A stretch of 64,000 bases of DNA from Amoebidium appalachense (GCA_963693365.1 CAVNZM010000013.1:4464001-4528000), one strand, 5' to 3'; positions 36,562 to 60,016 are shown, counted from the stretch's first letter. Numbers and translations are program-made. Notes: a model not told the origin generated them from the letters alone.

Positions 36562-38527
36562 TCACCTCCCCCCTGCAGCCTTCATCGCCGGGTACAATAA
36601 ACCCACGTTTGCATTGTCGTCAACGTACACGGCCAACGAATCAACAGCGGCCAACCACCCCCGGCGCTCCGCATGCGCGGTTTCTTTCAGGAAAAGCTGG
36701 TTGTACGCGTAGGCCGTATAACTACAATCCACCAAAAAGGGAACTATCGTAAGGCGAATCATCATCGTTTGGCAGAAGAAGTGAATTGTGTACGCCGGAA
36801 AAACGTTCATCAATATGATGGTGGCCACACATACAGCCGCAGAGCCCGTAATGGTGCGTAGGTTGCTGTAGAAGTCGGAAAATCGAAGATCGATGTCTTT
36901 CGTCTTGTAGGAATAGTACACCGTGAAGGTCAGGTAGAAAATCGGAAACACCCAGAGCGTGGAAGAGTTAAGGTGGACAACGTCCATGGAGGGATAGCCT
37001 AAATGCGTATTAAATCGGAACATAATCGGCCCGATCGCGGCCAGGGCCGTTGTGAGCAACGCCAACGGGAACGGTCGGAAGAAATCCCACCGCGATCGAA
37101 AAACGTGAAACCCCTTTTGCTCGAAAATCCGATGTATCAACCATTGCCTCTGCACGATGCTACACAGCGTTCCGCTGATGAAAAACACCTGAAGCACCAC
37201 CAACACCAAAAGTACGTTCTCCCACAACCGCGAAATTTCCAAATATTCGCCCATGTCGTTTCCGAATATCGCCGGTTCGAGCGGGCACGGGGTTAACGAC
37301 CACGGCACGGAAAAATGGCACACCGTCAACAACGACAACAGCAAACCCAACGCGGAAAATACGAGATACTGACTAACGAATAGGCTCCCGCGAGATTTAA
37401 CAACCGGGTGGTCTTTAAATTTTATGCACGTTGCCGCTGCCGCAAAGATCAAAAGAAGCACCATCCCGTTCAAAACCAAATTGCAGATGACGGCAAGACG
37501 GTCCGGCATGCCATTCGCCTCCAGGTATACCCGCTGAATATCCCGCCGTTTGTCGAATAATTCCAGCAAAAGCGATGGAATTTTCTGTTTATCCACCGTC
37601 CCGTCGCTGAGCGAACCCAGGATTTGCGCCAACTCCATAACCTGCTGATAGACCATCCCATATATTGACATGGGGCGCCCGTACGAACAAACGGCCATGA
37701 AAATTCCCTCGATGAAAAGGCATGCAAAGAATGTGCAAAGGTATGTGATCCACGTGATCCGGTGATAACGCGCCGTCCGTTCCTCGTAAGCACTTGCCGC
37801 CGTGCTGTCGCTTCTCAGTCGCGGACCCCAACGGACGCGTTCCGGCGGGGGGGGTTTCGTTTTGTTGAAATTTCGATTCGATCTTTTTTTCTACGCTGTC
37901 GGAGCTACCAATCAAGCTCTCATCCACCGTTGAATCGTGCATGAAATTTGCATAGCCCCCGGCCGCAGTGGTCGACCCCGGGGGGAAATTTGCATAAACC
38001 CCCCCGGGAGAGGCGGTGGTAGAGGTGCTCGGGCGGCGAATCATAGCCGCCCGTGCCATGGCGGTAGGTAGCGATGAAGAAAGCGATTGAGATTCCCTTC
38101 GGCCCAGATCGGACGACGGGTTTTTTATTGGCTGATCAGGTTCGATCATGGCGGTAGGTAGCGATGAAGAAAGCGGTTGAGATTCCCTTCGGCCCAGATC
38201 GGACGACGGGTTTTTTATTGGCTGATCAGGTTCGATCATGTTTTCGTTTGAGGAATGATTGGGCGTGTTTATCCGATTGAGAGAAAGGGATTGGCTATCC
38301 AATCGCTGAAACATCCGCTGGTGTGGGGTGGATACAGCCAGCAAATCCCGAACCGACGCGCCAAAACTGAGTTGTCGCGACAAATTTGCGATTGGATTTC
38401 TCGATCTGGAGCCGATTGCGCCGTCGGTGAAACTCAGGCTCTGGGCTCGATCGCGCGGATTTCGGGTTATTATTCCGGTAGATGCGGTAGACATCAGTGC
38501 ATTCTGAATGGATAAATTTCCGACCAC
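36562..38527 (-). CDS. Intronless multi-span membrane protein, paralogue of 32385-33866, with homopolymer frameshift
   Basis: An N-terminal frame (from the ATG at 38527) and a C-terminal frame (to the stop at 36562) meet at a run of eight G on the plus strand (37847-37854). Seven would fuse them into about 654 residues. The first 220 or so residues are Ser/Pro/Asn-rich and likely disordered, with a 30-residue tandem duplication ([18 protein letters not shown]). Hydrophobic spans follow: [39 protein letters not shown], then spans 3-8 with PVVKSRG, QRQWLIH and [11 protein letters not shown] shared with the paralogue. The eight-span layout (one plus seven) matches. No introns interrupt it, unlike the neighbouring genes, so a duplication that carried the intronless state is likely. 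Function unknown; GPCR-like by topology only. Confidence 0.72.
38057..38236 (-). repeat. 90-bp in-frame tandem duplication
   Basis: 38057-38146 and 38147-38236 differ at one base. They encode two 30-residue copies in the disordered N-terminus of the membrane protein, differing as ESQS versus ESQP. Confidence 0.95.
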
Positions 38528-38636
38528 TAAGTATGTATCTGGCAGGGAGATGGAGGGCCGGCTCGAAAGTCGGCGGAGGGCGTCCGGAGGGACGGGTGGA
38601 ATGGGGTTATCCCTGCAAGGGGTGATTAAATTGTTA

Positions 38637-38737
<101 letters not shown>

Positions 38738-38835
38738 CTTTCCTTTTTTTTTTTCGGGAGGGGGGGGGGGGGGGAGGGTTGTGCGTGTGCGCTGGTGTGT
38801 CTTTAGGTATGTGTATGTGCATCACATGTGCATGT

Positions 38836-38968
<133 letters not shown>

Positions 38969-39397
38969 TGTGCGCGCGCGTGCACGTCTGTGTGTACCAT
39001 CCTGTGCGACTGTGTGTGCCCGTGTGATTGTGCATCTTGTGGTGCTGTGATTTTGTGCTTGTGCCCTGCATGAGTAGGTGTGTCTGTGTGAACGCTTCTG
39101 TGCGCGCGACATGTATGCTTATGACATCATGTGTATCTGGGCTAGTACCCTGTAGATCAAAATCAAGAACCAAATCCCACAGTGTACGCCCGTGGGGGGA
39201 AGGCGGATGGGGGTGGGGATAAATGTATGACGAAATTGATTATTCTTGTTAATTAGTTAGCCAATTAAAACCCGTGTGCTTAAGCTTGCACAGTGGCTGA
39301 GCTTGCACAGTGGCTGAGCATAACATGAAATGTCGGTGTGCCGTGTTCATGTGTGTGTGTGTGTGTCTGTGTGCACGTGTGTGTGTGTGTGTGTGTA

Positions 39398-39451
<54 letters not shown>

Positions 39452-40404
39452 TGTGTGTGTGCGCGCGTGTATGTGTGTGCATGGCGCACCCGCGTGCGTG
39501 CATGTGTTCGGGTGTGTGCACTTGTGTGAGCGCACACACGTGTGTACGTGATCACCATTGTTGTAGCAGAAAGTGCGGTGGCAAAGCAACAATCTTAGTA
39601 TTTCTGTAGTTCTTAAAGCATTGTGTGACAAGAGGACCCAGGGTGTGACATACCCGTTTCTCGAGGGGGTTATTTTTGGCTGCTAGATAAAGGAGGAGTA
39701 GAGGGATGGATAGATGCGTAGGTAGACCAAAAGGTAGATAAGAACCGTTGTGAGTAGAGAGACACATGAGTGAATGCAGTTGTGGGTGCACGTAGATGCT
39801 TGTAAAGAACGGAGGGGAGAAAGGGGGGAAAGGGGGAGGGGGAGGGGTAAAAGTTTGTGTGTGTGCATGATAAAGGGAGGGGATTACGAGGAGAGAGCTG
39901 ATGCTTGTATTGATGCTAAGGGCGAGAAATGTTTGTACAAAGAGAGATCAGAACTGTATACAAAGAAAACAGAAAGGAACCCGAACAATTGTCCAGGCAG
40001 AAGGCGAAGACACCTAATGGCTCCCCCCCTCCCCCCCCCCCCCCCACACCTCCCCCTCTCCTCCCCCTCCTTCTTCCCTCCTCCTCCCCTCCCTTCTTCC
40101 CCCCCTTTCCCAACCCCAACTCCCCCAACTCCTCTTCCCTCCCATTCCCCGCTCCCGCCCTCCCCCCTCTGGCCCCCCCGGCCCCTGCCCCCCCCTCACA
40201 CACACACAACACACACACACAAACCCGGCCATAGGGCAATCACTGAAGTTGAACAGAAACTACAGTGAGCAGGGTATTACTAAGTATAACGGAACATGGG
40301 CGATTTCAACGTAGCGCCAACCACTTCCAATATGCAGCTATGTAACCTGCACCTCCGGTTTCACGGAGGAGGAAAGAGAAAGGGGGAGCACGGGAAGTAT
40401 TACT

Positions 40405-40540
40405 AAGAAGATAAGAGGGGGCAGCAGGATTGGAATGCCTTATATTGTAAGAAGCACATTTAACTGGCCAAGCACACAAAGCATGTGCATGATAAGAAGA
40501 GTCCATCCTTGAGGATCGAGGAGAGGTCGCGGGGAGGGGG
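40405..40540 (-). mobile_element. Poly-C-tailed repeat, copy K (divergent, intergenic)
   Basis: The minus strand reads CAAGGATGGACTCTTCTTATC, then ATGCACATGCTTTGTGTGCTT and later GGCATTCCAATCC, a diverged version of the family core. It is the only copy outside a recognised gene. Confidence 0.4.
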
Positions 40541-41614
40541 CGCGAGGGTTGGAAAGGGAGGGGGAGGGTTAGGGGTTTAACAGCACACGTACCCTGGGAA
40601 ACCGATACACTAAAGCGGAGCATACTTGAGCAAGCACGAGTCCCAGAGGGGTAGGGGTGGGGTGGGAGGAGAGGGGGGGAGGGCGAGGAAAGGATGTAAG
40701 AGGGTGCCAAAGAAACAAATAGAGGAAAAGAGTGAGGTATTCTCTTACCCATCTCTTCTGGGAGGGGCAACCCCAGAGGGCTGCCCGGGCAAGTCTCCGT
40801 GTGTGCTCATTGCGTCATGTTGGGCACTCCATTGTGCAGGTGTGGGCACCCACTATGATGAAGTGTGGTACATCAGGAATTGGGTGAGAAGAGCAGCAGT
40901 GCCAACGGGTGAAGATAAAATCAAGAAAAGGAAAAGCTTTTCTGGACCGTAAACAGGGCTTCCATGCGCAACTATTAGCGTCTATTTGCCGAAGATCCTT
41001 TGTCCTTTCCCGTTTTGCCTTGTTTTTGTATAACCTCATCTACTGAGCAGTTGGCAGTGCACCAATTTTTCAACCAAAACTCTCGACAATTTCCAATCGA
41101 GTGTACGAAAGGTCTGATTCTCAAGGGGGCGTTTTTGTTACTTAGTAAAGAAACAGTGTAGCTAGAAGTGCACAAGCAAGTAATGAAGGTTCGCTGTGCA
41201 CATGTTGGGTTGCCCCTCCCGCTGGCACGTCAATCATGTAGAGATCATGTAGGGAATCACTGTAGCATGCGCAAAGAAGGGAACTAGTTTGCCTCAGCAC
41301 TCTTTAGAGATGTTGAGTTTGGTGTGCAGGGAAAGACGTTGCTCGTTGAAAGTGGGAAAAGAACTCACAAAAAGGAACAACGAAAAAACAAAAAACAAAA
41401 AAAAAACTATGAAGGTTGTCGAGTTTCCTTTACTTCTGCAGCTGCTTGAAATTCTGGACAAAAAGCGACGGTGACTGAGCTCGACCCTCTCCAGTTTCGC
41501 GCCAACAAATTCTTGTGCGATAAAAACTTAGCCTCTGGAATGTAATATTGGCGGCGCGGGCCCGGACCCGGCCCGGCCCGCCTTCTACACGCGGAACCCT
41601 TGTTAGCCCCAAAA

Positions 41615-41634
41615 ACCCTAAACCCTAAACCCTT
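41615..41634. repeat. Interstitial telomere-like repeat (CCCTAAA)
   Basis: Consecutive ACCCTAAACCCTAAACCCTT sits next to a GC-rich CCCGG cluster (41560-41580). Only about 2.5 units are present. Confidence 0.7.
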
Positions 41635-42538
41635 TAGATCCATGCGCAGCTGCCTTATGTAGTATGATCTGAGACTTTTGTCCAATGAAAATCGTTATCG
41701 CTCCCAATTTGGAAAGTGACTTTCGGGCCAAAAAGCTACCTAATCGGATCGCTAAAACGGTTTGGGTCTCTGCACGGTAGTATACCCGTGACTACTGAAC
41801 CGGCCCGTATGAAAGGGATAGATATACGCGGCAGCGTTTTGATTCCTTTGCCAACTTCATGCCGAGTGAAGGGAGTACTTGCTTGTGTACTTACCCCCCC
41901 CAAATGAAAATTTTTGTGTTTTTCAATTTAAAGGTTTGGGCATTTCAGGGGCTGAACATTAGCATATATATGAATGACAGTGTATGGGCGCAGCGTGCAT
42001 GCTTTGGTGTCATCGATTGCATGATCATGAACATATATCCGGTTTATTTTGTTGTCAAAAAAAAGCATAAGCTATCTCTAATATATAGTAAGCTATGAAG
42101 CCCAAATACGGAACGACACCCCTCAAACAACAGTTCTTTCCATCAAAGAGCACCCCTATTTCTGGTGTTATCTCTGATCCACACCCGCGCCGCTATCTGC
42201 ATGCGGAGCTTATGCCCCAGTCGATTTCTTTGTGTGTGACACGGCCGCAGGAGGCTGACTCGAGTCACGGCGAGATCTGACAGCCCTAGACGCAGGACTC
42301 GGGCGAGAAGCTGGGGGGAGGGGGGGGGATCGGAAATGCCTCGGGAACACGGCAATACAACTGCACGCGGTGAGGAACACGGTGCCGGATCAACACACAC
42401 ACACACACACATGCACGAACACGCACGTGCACAGACACGCGCACACACCCAAACACACACACACACTGTATGTGAGTTTGTGTACATTGGCACACACACA
42501 AACACACACACACACCCAAACACACAAACACCTTGTGG

Positions 42539-42584
<46 letters not shown>

Positions 42585-43020
42585 ATTTCAATATATCGAA
42601 CCACGGATGCACCCTACCGCCTAGTTACTCAGTCAACAGAGTGCCTTTCATTTGTATCTCATGCAACAGCACAATAATACACATGTGTTTTTATGAAGGG
42701 TTTCTAACCATTTCATTCATTCAAGCTAGATATATATAAATACTCCACAGCATCCCCTCCCCCCCCCCACCCGCCCCGCCTCAACCCAGGAAAAACTCTC
42801 AGCATACATACCACCCACATTAAGATACAACGGTGTGTGTGTGTGTGTCCGCCTGTGTGCGTCTTCGTTTTTTATGGTTTGTGTCTGTGTGTTTGTGTGT
42901 GCACACACACGCGCATATGTGTGTGTGTGTTTTTGTGCGGGTGCGCGTGTGCACACACATCAATTGCATCAACATAGTTAAAACCTATTAAAGTAAATCG
43001 AAACAACAAACAACCTCTTA

Positions 43021-52063
<9,043 letters not shown>

Positions 52064-52288
52064 GTTGGTGTGTGGGTGAGTATATTCTTTTCTGTGAAAG
52101 ATGTTGATGTTGTGTGGAAATGGCCAAGATGTAGGATTGTGCAAGTGTGTGAGCTTGCATGTACACTTGCTTGAATACACAACTTCTAGGAATGTAGTTG
52201 TAATTGCAATGTGAACTTGGTTTTCCAAGAGTTGGATAGGAAAAGTGCGACCAAGGCCTCAATAGAACCTTTGGGAGGAGTCTAAAAG

Positions 52289-52845
<557 letters not shown>

Positions 52846-53456
52846 CTCGATCTGATGTCTGAGTCTGTCTGTTTCTGAGAGGCAGCGGCTCTCTCTGTCG
52901 CTCATCGTAGGGTTGGAAAAAAAGCAAAGGAAAGCCTCCGCGAAGGTTCCTTGAGGTAATGAAGATTCTTTGCACGCTAAGCTATGCATATTTATCTACT
53001 TGTAGTGGGAGTTTTCATGTAAAATGGTCATAAAAAACGGAACGACGGGAGGGGAGGGATAAGGGAGCCTTTTGTAAGAGAACCACGGGCATTGATTTGA
53101 GGAGTCGAGAGCATTTCTACCCTGGTGTTTTCGAGGCTCTCTTTCATCTGATTGGCTAGTGAGAATATGTCAGAGCGAGAGATGATTGGATGAGCCTGAC
53201 AGTGGCGCAGAGGTGTGCAAATTCAGTTTTGAAATCGTTAACCCAAAAGAACTGTAACGCTATACATCATTACAATGTTAAATAAACAGCCTAAAAAATA
53301 AAAATTTTTTTTTAACGTGTACCAAAAATGTGAAACGTCGATTTGGCACTTTTGTATATGAAGCTTAATTCATACCTGAATTAATTATCTCCAAGCATGT
53401 GTACCTGGTGAGAGCTGAAGTAAGATTTGGCTTACCCCTCGTTCAATAGTGGTCAG

Positions 53457-53464
53457 TATATAAA
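53457..53464 (+). promoter_or_regulatory. TATA box upstream of the PLP-enzyme gene
   Basis: TATATAAA, the same octamer as upstream of RTF2, sits in non-repetitive sequence 1.1 kb before the start codon. A 5' UTR intron ending at 54590 accounts for the distance. Inference from motif and position. Confidence 0.5.
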
Positions 53465-53684
53465 CACCCACTCGAGCTCAGTTCTTCAAGTGACCTGCAG
53501 AACTTGACACACGTGAAACTTTCTTGTATTTTTGTGCAAGCCTTTGGATGCATGTGAGACTTCCCTATCTTCTATGTTTTTATAAACCCTATCCTTTCAC
53601 CTGTTTATCTTGATTCAAATGGCTCTTGACCAATTAAGGCAGGTTTTGTCACACAGAGGCATTTTGAAGGGGATGGTTGAGGTG

Positions 53685-53725
53685 CACGGCCATCTAGAAA
53701 CACCAGGTGTTTCTAGATGGCCGTG
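53685..53725. repeat. 41-bp near-perfect palindrome
   Basis: Arms CACGGCCATCTAGAAACACC and its exact reverse complement surround a single A. The palindrome is flanked by the direct repeat TTGAGGTG on both sides (53677-53684 and 53726-53733). Confidence 0.9.
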
Positions 53726-54601
53726 TTGAGGTGTTATGTTTGCTTTTTGATGCACGGAAAATGTATGTCGGAAATGGTTGGTGGGATTGTGGAGCGAGAA
53801 AAGGTTTGGAATTCAACGGAAGTTGAAAAGTGGTCTGGCGTGTAACGATGACGATATAATGCTCCTGCGTCTTGGGAGGGGAGAGAGGAGGAGGAAGGGG
53901 GGGGGATAGGGAGGGGGGGGGGAGGGGGAGGGGAGGGTGTATCGATGGTGGTTGAGTAGGCGGGCAGCTGTGAGTGTGTGGGAGGGAGAGGGGGTGCGGA
54001 GACCGATGGTGGGAAGGGCGGGGGAAAGCGGGGCGGGGGGGGAGGGGGGAGGGGGATGGGAAGGGGAGGGGGAGGGGGGGGGAGGGGGGGGGGGGGGGGG
54101 GGGGGGGGCACAATAAGTTGCCACCCCCCTCTCCCTCCCCCCTTCCCCCAACCACCACCATCACCACGACCAGGCATGGGTATTGCATGTTGTTGCCTGT
54201 TTTGTCCTACCTCTCTACGCTTGACCCCTCCCACACGTCTTCTTTCTATACTTTCCCGCCTGCCCCGCAACACCCACGCAAACCACCTCCCCCCGCCACC
54301 ACCACACGCGCAGTGCACTTGCACACACACAGCATCCACCATCACGCCCCCCCCCCCCCCCCCCCCCCCCCTTCTTCCTCTCCGCTCCCACACAAGCAGA
54401 TACGAACTTCTCTCCATACCCTCCCCCCCGTCCCTCCCACCCCCCCACACCGACACACACACACAACACCCACAGTGCATCCCAGTGAACACACGTTCCA
54501 TCCACCCGCCTCTAACTCAGCTTGTTCCCTTACCTCGAAACATACACAACACCTGCCTTTTTTAACCTATTTTATGTTTGCTTGTGCAGACCAACAGCAA
54601 C

Positions 54602-55197
54602 ATGGCTCAAGACGACCACATTCCCGACTTTGCCACCCTGGCTATCCACGCCGATGATGACATGGAGAATGGAGTGATTGACATTGCACCTCCCCTGCAC
54701 GTGAGCACCACGTTTAAATACCCCAAAGACATCATGGAAACAGGTACATGCAACTGTTTTATTCTTGGGTGCAAAAAATGTTCTATTCTTGGTTTCATTT
54801 TTTTTTTTTTTTTTTAGAGGGGGGGGAGGGGGGGGGGGGGGGAGGTGGAGATAAAGTAAACACTCGGCTTTTTGTTTCACTATCTATCTTGTTACAGTTC
54901 TTAGCACTATTCTTGATATTTTTAATATCGCTGTTGTATTATACTTACTGTTGTTGTTGCTACAATTAAAATAGGATAGGGACGTTGGGTGGGGGTGGAC
55001 ATGCCTTTCCGCTCTCGTTTGAGAGCAATTGCAAGTAGCCACCCTGCCTGCCACCCTCCCCCCCCCCTCCCCCCCCCGCCCCCTGGGCCACCCTCGTTAG
55101 GTTAATGTTTTCTGTGTGTGCTCTTCTTTGCATCTCTGCACATGCTCTAAAAAGGAATTTGTACTTCAGAATTTAGAACACTGTCTAATCTTTCCCC

Positions 55198-55292
<95 letters not shown>

Positions 55293-55999
55293 ACTTTGAA
55301 TACAGCCGTGAGGACCAGCCCACCCGTCGGAGAGCAGAGAAGGTTCTTGGCCGTTTGGAAGCCGGAGAGAAAGGTGTGTGTGCACCTGTGTGTGTGTGTG
55401 GGTGTGGGTGGGTGGGGAAGGGGGAGGAGGGTGCTAGGTGGGTGGGTGGGTGGGGGGGGGGGGTGGCTGTTAACAAGGCCTTGAGAGAAGAAGTTAGCTG
55501 TACTGCTTTAGAGCAACAGAGCTTTGGATATCCGGGAAGAACTGGGAGGGCACCGGGGGGAGGGGGAGGGGGGGGGGGGGGGCAAGAGATTTGGACACCC
55601 ATACATATGTCTAATACAGATCACGATATATGTGTGGTACATACATCAATAGTGAGGCAGAAAGGGGAGTTGAAGGGAGTCTTCGAAGAGAGGAGAGAGT
55701 GGAACACAGTGATCTGGTACACGTCTACCCGCTTTCCAGCAACACAAGTTTGGCAAGGTGGCCTTTTATTGTGCAAAGTAAAAGTGGGGCGCTGCGTGCA
55801 TGCTTATCAACCAACCCGCATGTATTCAAACAAACACACAGACAGACACAATAACACATAAACAAGCACACACCGAGAGATCGAGGGAGGAGAAACACAC
55901 ACACACACACTCACATCCACACACATCCCTCCCCCCCGGACACAAACCCACACACCCACAAACCCCCCCCCCCCCCCCCCCCTAACTACCCCCCCCCCC

Positions 56000-56041
<42 letters not shown>

Positions 56042-56146
56042 CCCCCTATCTGTCCCCCCTCCCCCAACCCCCCCACACACACTCATAAACCCCACCCCCC
56101 CCTCCCCTTCCCCCCCACCCCTCCCCACACACACACGTACACACGA

Positions 56147-56182
<36 letters not shown>

Positions 56183-56698
56183 AGGGCGCTGTATCCTGTA
56201 TGCGTCTGGTCTTGCTGCCATTCAGGCCGTAGTTCTCCACGTGGCCCCCAAGAGGGTTGCATGCAGGGGGGGATACCATGGCTCTATTGGTGTCTTCAAC
56301 CAGAACAAACTTGTACGTGCCCTCCCCCCCCCCCCCCCCTCCCCCCCCCCCCACCCCCTCCCCATGAATATGCATTTCATTATGTCTATCACATTATATC
56401 CCCCTCTCCCCTCCTTCAACCCCTTCGCCACCTGCATGAATAGCTTGGGCCCTCCTGAAAACAGGCTCTCTGATGATGCGTACTCGTTGTTTGTGCTTTG
56501 CCGTATGCATACGGTTGTCCGTCGTGAACTTTCGCGAATGTAAATATGTACCGGTTAAACGCGTTATTCTTCCATATCTCTCTCTCTCCCCCCCCCCCCC
56601 CCCCTCTCCCCCTCTTCCCCCCCCCCCCGCCCCCGTCCCCCTCCCCCGTTTCCACCCCCGAGGGCCTGCCCTATTTCCTCCCATGACTTCCATCCCCA

Positions 56699-56732
<34 letters not shown>

Positions 56733-56934
56733 ACAGGATGGGCTCTGTTTGTTATGCATACTCTTCATGTGTTTTTTGCACTGTTGCATTGTGTTGTCCG
56801 TCATGAGTGCGTACTTTGTAGTCTATTACTCTTTCTGATCTCTCCCCCCCTCCCCCCCCCCCCCCCCCCTTCCCGCCTCTTCTCCCCGCCCCTCTCCCCC
56901 CCCCCTGCCCGTGAACATCCACTCACTCACTCGA

Positions 56935-57006
<72 letters not shown>

Positions 57007-58188
57007 ACAGACAGACATACACCTCAATCACTCACTCAAATACTTAACTCACAAAACCCTTCCCGCTCCCCCCTTGACCCGCCCAAGTTCAGTTGATGCT
57101 GCTGTCTGAGTTGGAGCGTCGTATATACGCGGGCTAAGGGGTCGAAACTCAGACGCAATTGATGACTTGGGTCCTCCCTGAGGATGGGCTCTGCTTATGA
57201 CGCATACTGTGCACATGGCTGATGTTGCATACTTGAATGTTTGCCTTTGCATGTGTCCTGCACCATGCTTCTCGTCGTGTATGCGTACTTCGTACCTTTT
57301 TCCGCATTCAAACCCCCCCCCCCCCCCCCCATCACCCCCCCCCTCTCTCCCCCCCCCCCCATCCCCTTCCCCCCCTCTCCCCCTCCCCCCCTCAGGAAAT
57401 GATTGATATTGATGATGAATACCAACCCGGTGATCTCGTTTGGATCGAAACCCCTCGTAATGCATCGTGCGATGTCTACGGTAGGTGTCTCTGTTCATAC
57501 TCCGCAAAAATGGGTTTTTTCTGGCTATCCCTACCCCCCCCCCCCCCCCCCCCGCCTCCCCTTCCCCCTCTCCCACCCCCGTCACCACCGCGGAGCTTAG
57601 GGACATACACACTCCTGTCGTTTTTTCTGTCTTCCCCCTCCTGTCTCGCTCTCTCTCCCCCCCCCCCCCCCCCCCCCCTCTCCCAAAAGACGGGCGACCC
57701 ATACATGTTCAAGCCAAACAGTATCTGAGATGGGTTTCGTTAACGAGGTGAATGGGTGGAAACTCGGGTACTGTGGATGACGTGGCCCTCCCCTGAGGAT
57801 GGGCTCTGCTTATTATGCATACTCTTTATGTATGGTTTGCATTCTGCATCGTGTTATCCGTTGTTCTTGTATACTTCAAACTTTATGACGCATTCAATCC
57901 CCCCCCCCCCCCCCCCCCCCTTCACACACACAAAAACTCTTGTTCACTTCAACGCAGGTCCCCTCCTCCTCTCTCCCCCCCCCCCCCCCATTTTGTTTAC
58001 TCACACGCATCAACACCCTATTCATCCCCTTCATCCACTCCCCCCTCCCCCCTCCCCCCCCCCCCCCCCCTTCCCCCCTCCGTCAACGAAACACTAGCAC
58101 ACACTAACACCTGTACAGCTCCCCCCCCTCACCCCCATCCCACCCCTCCGCACATACATGTGAGTGCATGCAGGAACACTCACGGACA

Positions 58189-58229
<41 letters not shown>

Positions 58230-58304
58230 GACACACACACACACAAACACACACACGCGCGCGTGCGCGCACACACACACACACACGGACAGACACACAC
58301 GCAC

Positions 58305-58374
<70 letters not shown>

Positions 58375-59565
58375 TCCGTCACTACAGTGAGAAGGCCCAC
58401 GCTGCCGGGGCCAAGATAGCCGTCGACTCGACATTTGCCCCCCCTCCCCTCCAGTACCCCCTGCAGCACGGTGGGTGTTGATTGGCTAACAATCACACCG
58501 CATGTCTTGATTGGCCAATGATCACACTGCCTTTCTTTGATGTTCATTGGGTCTGTGTACATTCTTTCTAAATATTAGCATTGGCTTTGTTGGTAGGTCA
58601 ATTATCACACGCCTTAATCTATTGGCTACTGATCATGCGTACACAGTTTCTGAACATTACCATATGGTTTGTTGATTTGTCATTTGTCACGCGATTGAAG
58701 CAACCACCGCTACTTCCATTTTAGCCGCTGACGCGAGCCACATCGTTGACGTCATTCTGTGCACAATTTCCATGAAGCCGTACGAGCTGAAGCTGGCTCT
58801 GTCGTATGTCGACATCGGCATGTGACACAGTTTGATTGATTCTCTTGATTGGTGAGACACATTTGAGAAATGTGGCTCTCGGGCGGTCAGCGCCCAGACG
58901 CTAAAATGGGAGAAGCGGTGGTTGGTTTAAGTTGTCAATAAGCACACACATATTTGGTCAGCCAATAGACACATTTTACTAATACACAATTTGAAAAGTA
59001 GTATAAGTACATCGAGGACCTATACTATTTGATGTGGTCAATTTTACCGTACCACTTTTTGGTTTAGTAGAAAAAAAGTATATCGCGAACAGCCGACCCG
59101 ATCCCGGTGCGCATTTGTTGCGTTCACCCCAATCAATTCGATCTGGCAAAAAGATATACTTTACTTCCGAAGTATATCTTTTGGCCCTTTCATATGATCG
59201 ATATACTTAAGTATATCGACTTTGAATATCTTTTTCGCGATCTTACCAGGTTTGACAGATCAACGATATACTTGTACTATACTTTTCAAAATGTATTATA
59301 GTAAACCGTGTCTGATCACCAAAACTTCAGTCTTTGGCTAATCACCATCCGTGCATTCTTTCGCAGTAGCACCATATCCTTTGTTAATTGGCCAGGTGTC
59401 ACCCGTCTTCTATATCGGCCAAGGTTTACACTTGGCTATCTCTTGACACCCTTTCTGATGGGTCAGTTATTACGCTCTCTTTATGTGAATTCATTTCCTA
59501 TTTATCTCCTGGATGAGTTGTAACATTTAATCCTGACACATACACACATACACGCGCGCGCGCGT

Positions 59566-59621
<56 letters not shown>

Positions 59622-59737
59622 CGACTATGTCATGCACTCCACGACCAAGTTCTTCATGGGTCACAGTGATGGTCTTGGTGGTGCTGTGATTGTCGACAAT
59701 GAACAAGTACACCACGAGGTATCCGCTCTCTCTCTCT

Positions 59738-59814
<77 letters not shown>

Positions 59815-59817
59815 TTG

Positions 59818-59851
<34 letters not shown>

Positions 59852-59950
59852 CCCCTCCCCCCCCCCCCCTCTCTCTCCCTCTCTCCCTCTAACACACTCT
59901 CACTCACTCACTCACATACATACGCATACACACATACACAGAAGCGCGCG

Positions 59951-59989
<39 letters not shown>

Positions 59990-60016
59990 GCACACACACA
60001 TAGGCAAACGCGCGCG

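Larger units (their letters stand above)
52846..54590. other. Divergent intergenic region and 5' leader
   Basis: It separates the phosphatase-like start (52063, minus) from the PLP-enzyme start (54602, plus). Two ATTGG (CCAAT-box) motifs lie near 53151 and 53185, and a TATA box at 53457. The rest is G-rich and C-rich simple sequence to a splice acceptor at 54589-54590 (gtgcag), which implies an intron in the 5' UTR. Confidence 0.5.

Noticed and set aside
54578-54601. Upstream in-frame ATG for the PLP enzyme
   Set aside because: It lies in the polypyrimidine and AG region of a 3' splice site (ttgcttgtgcag), so it is probably intronic.
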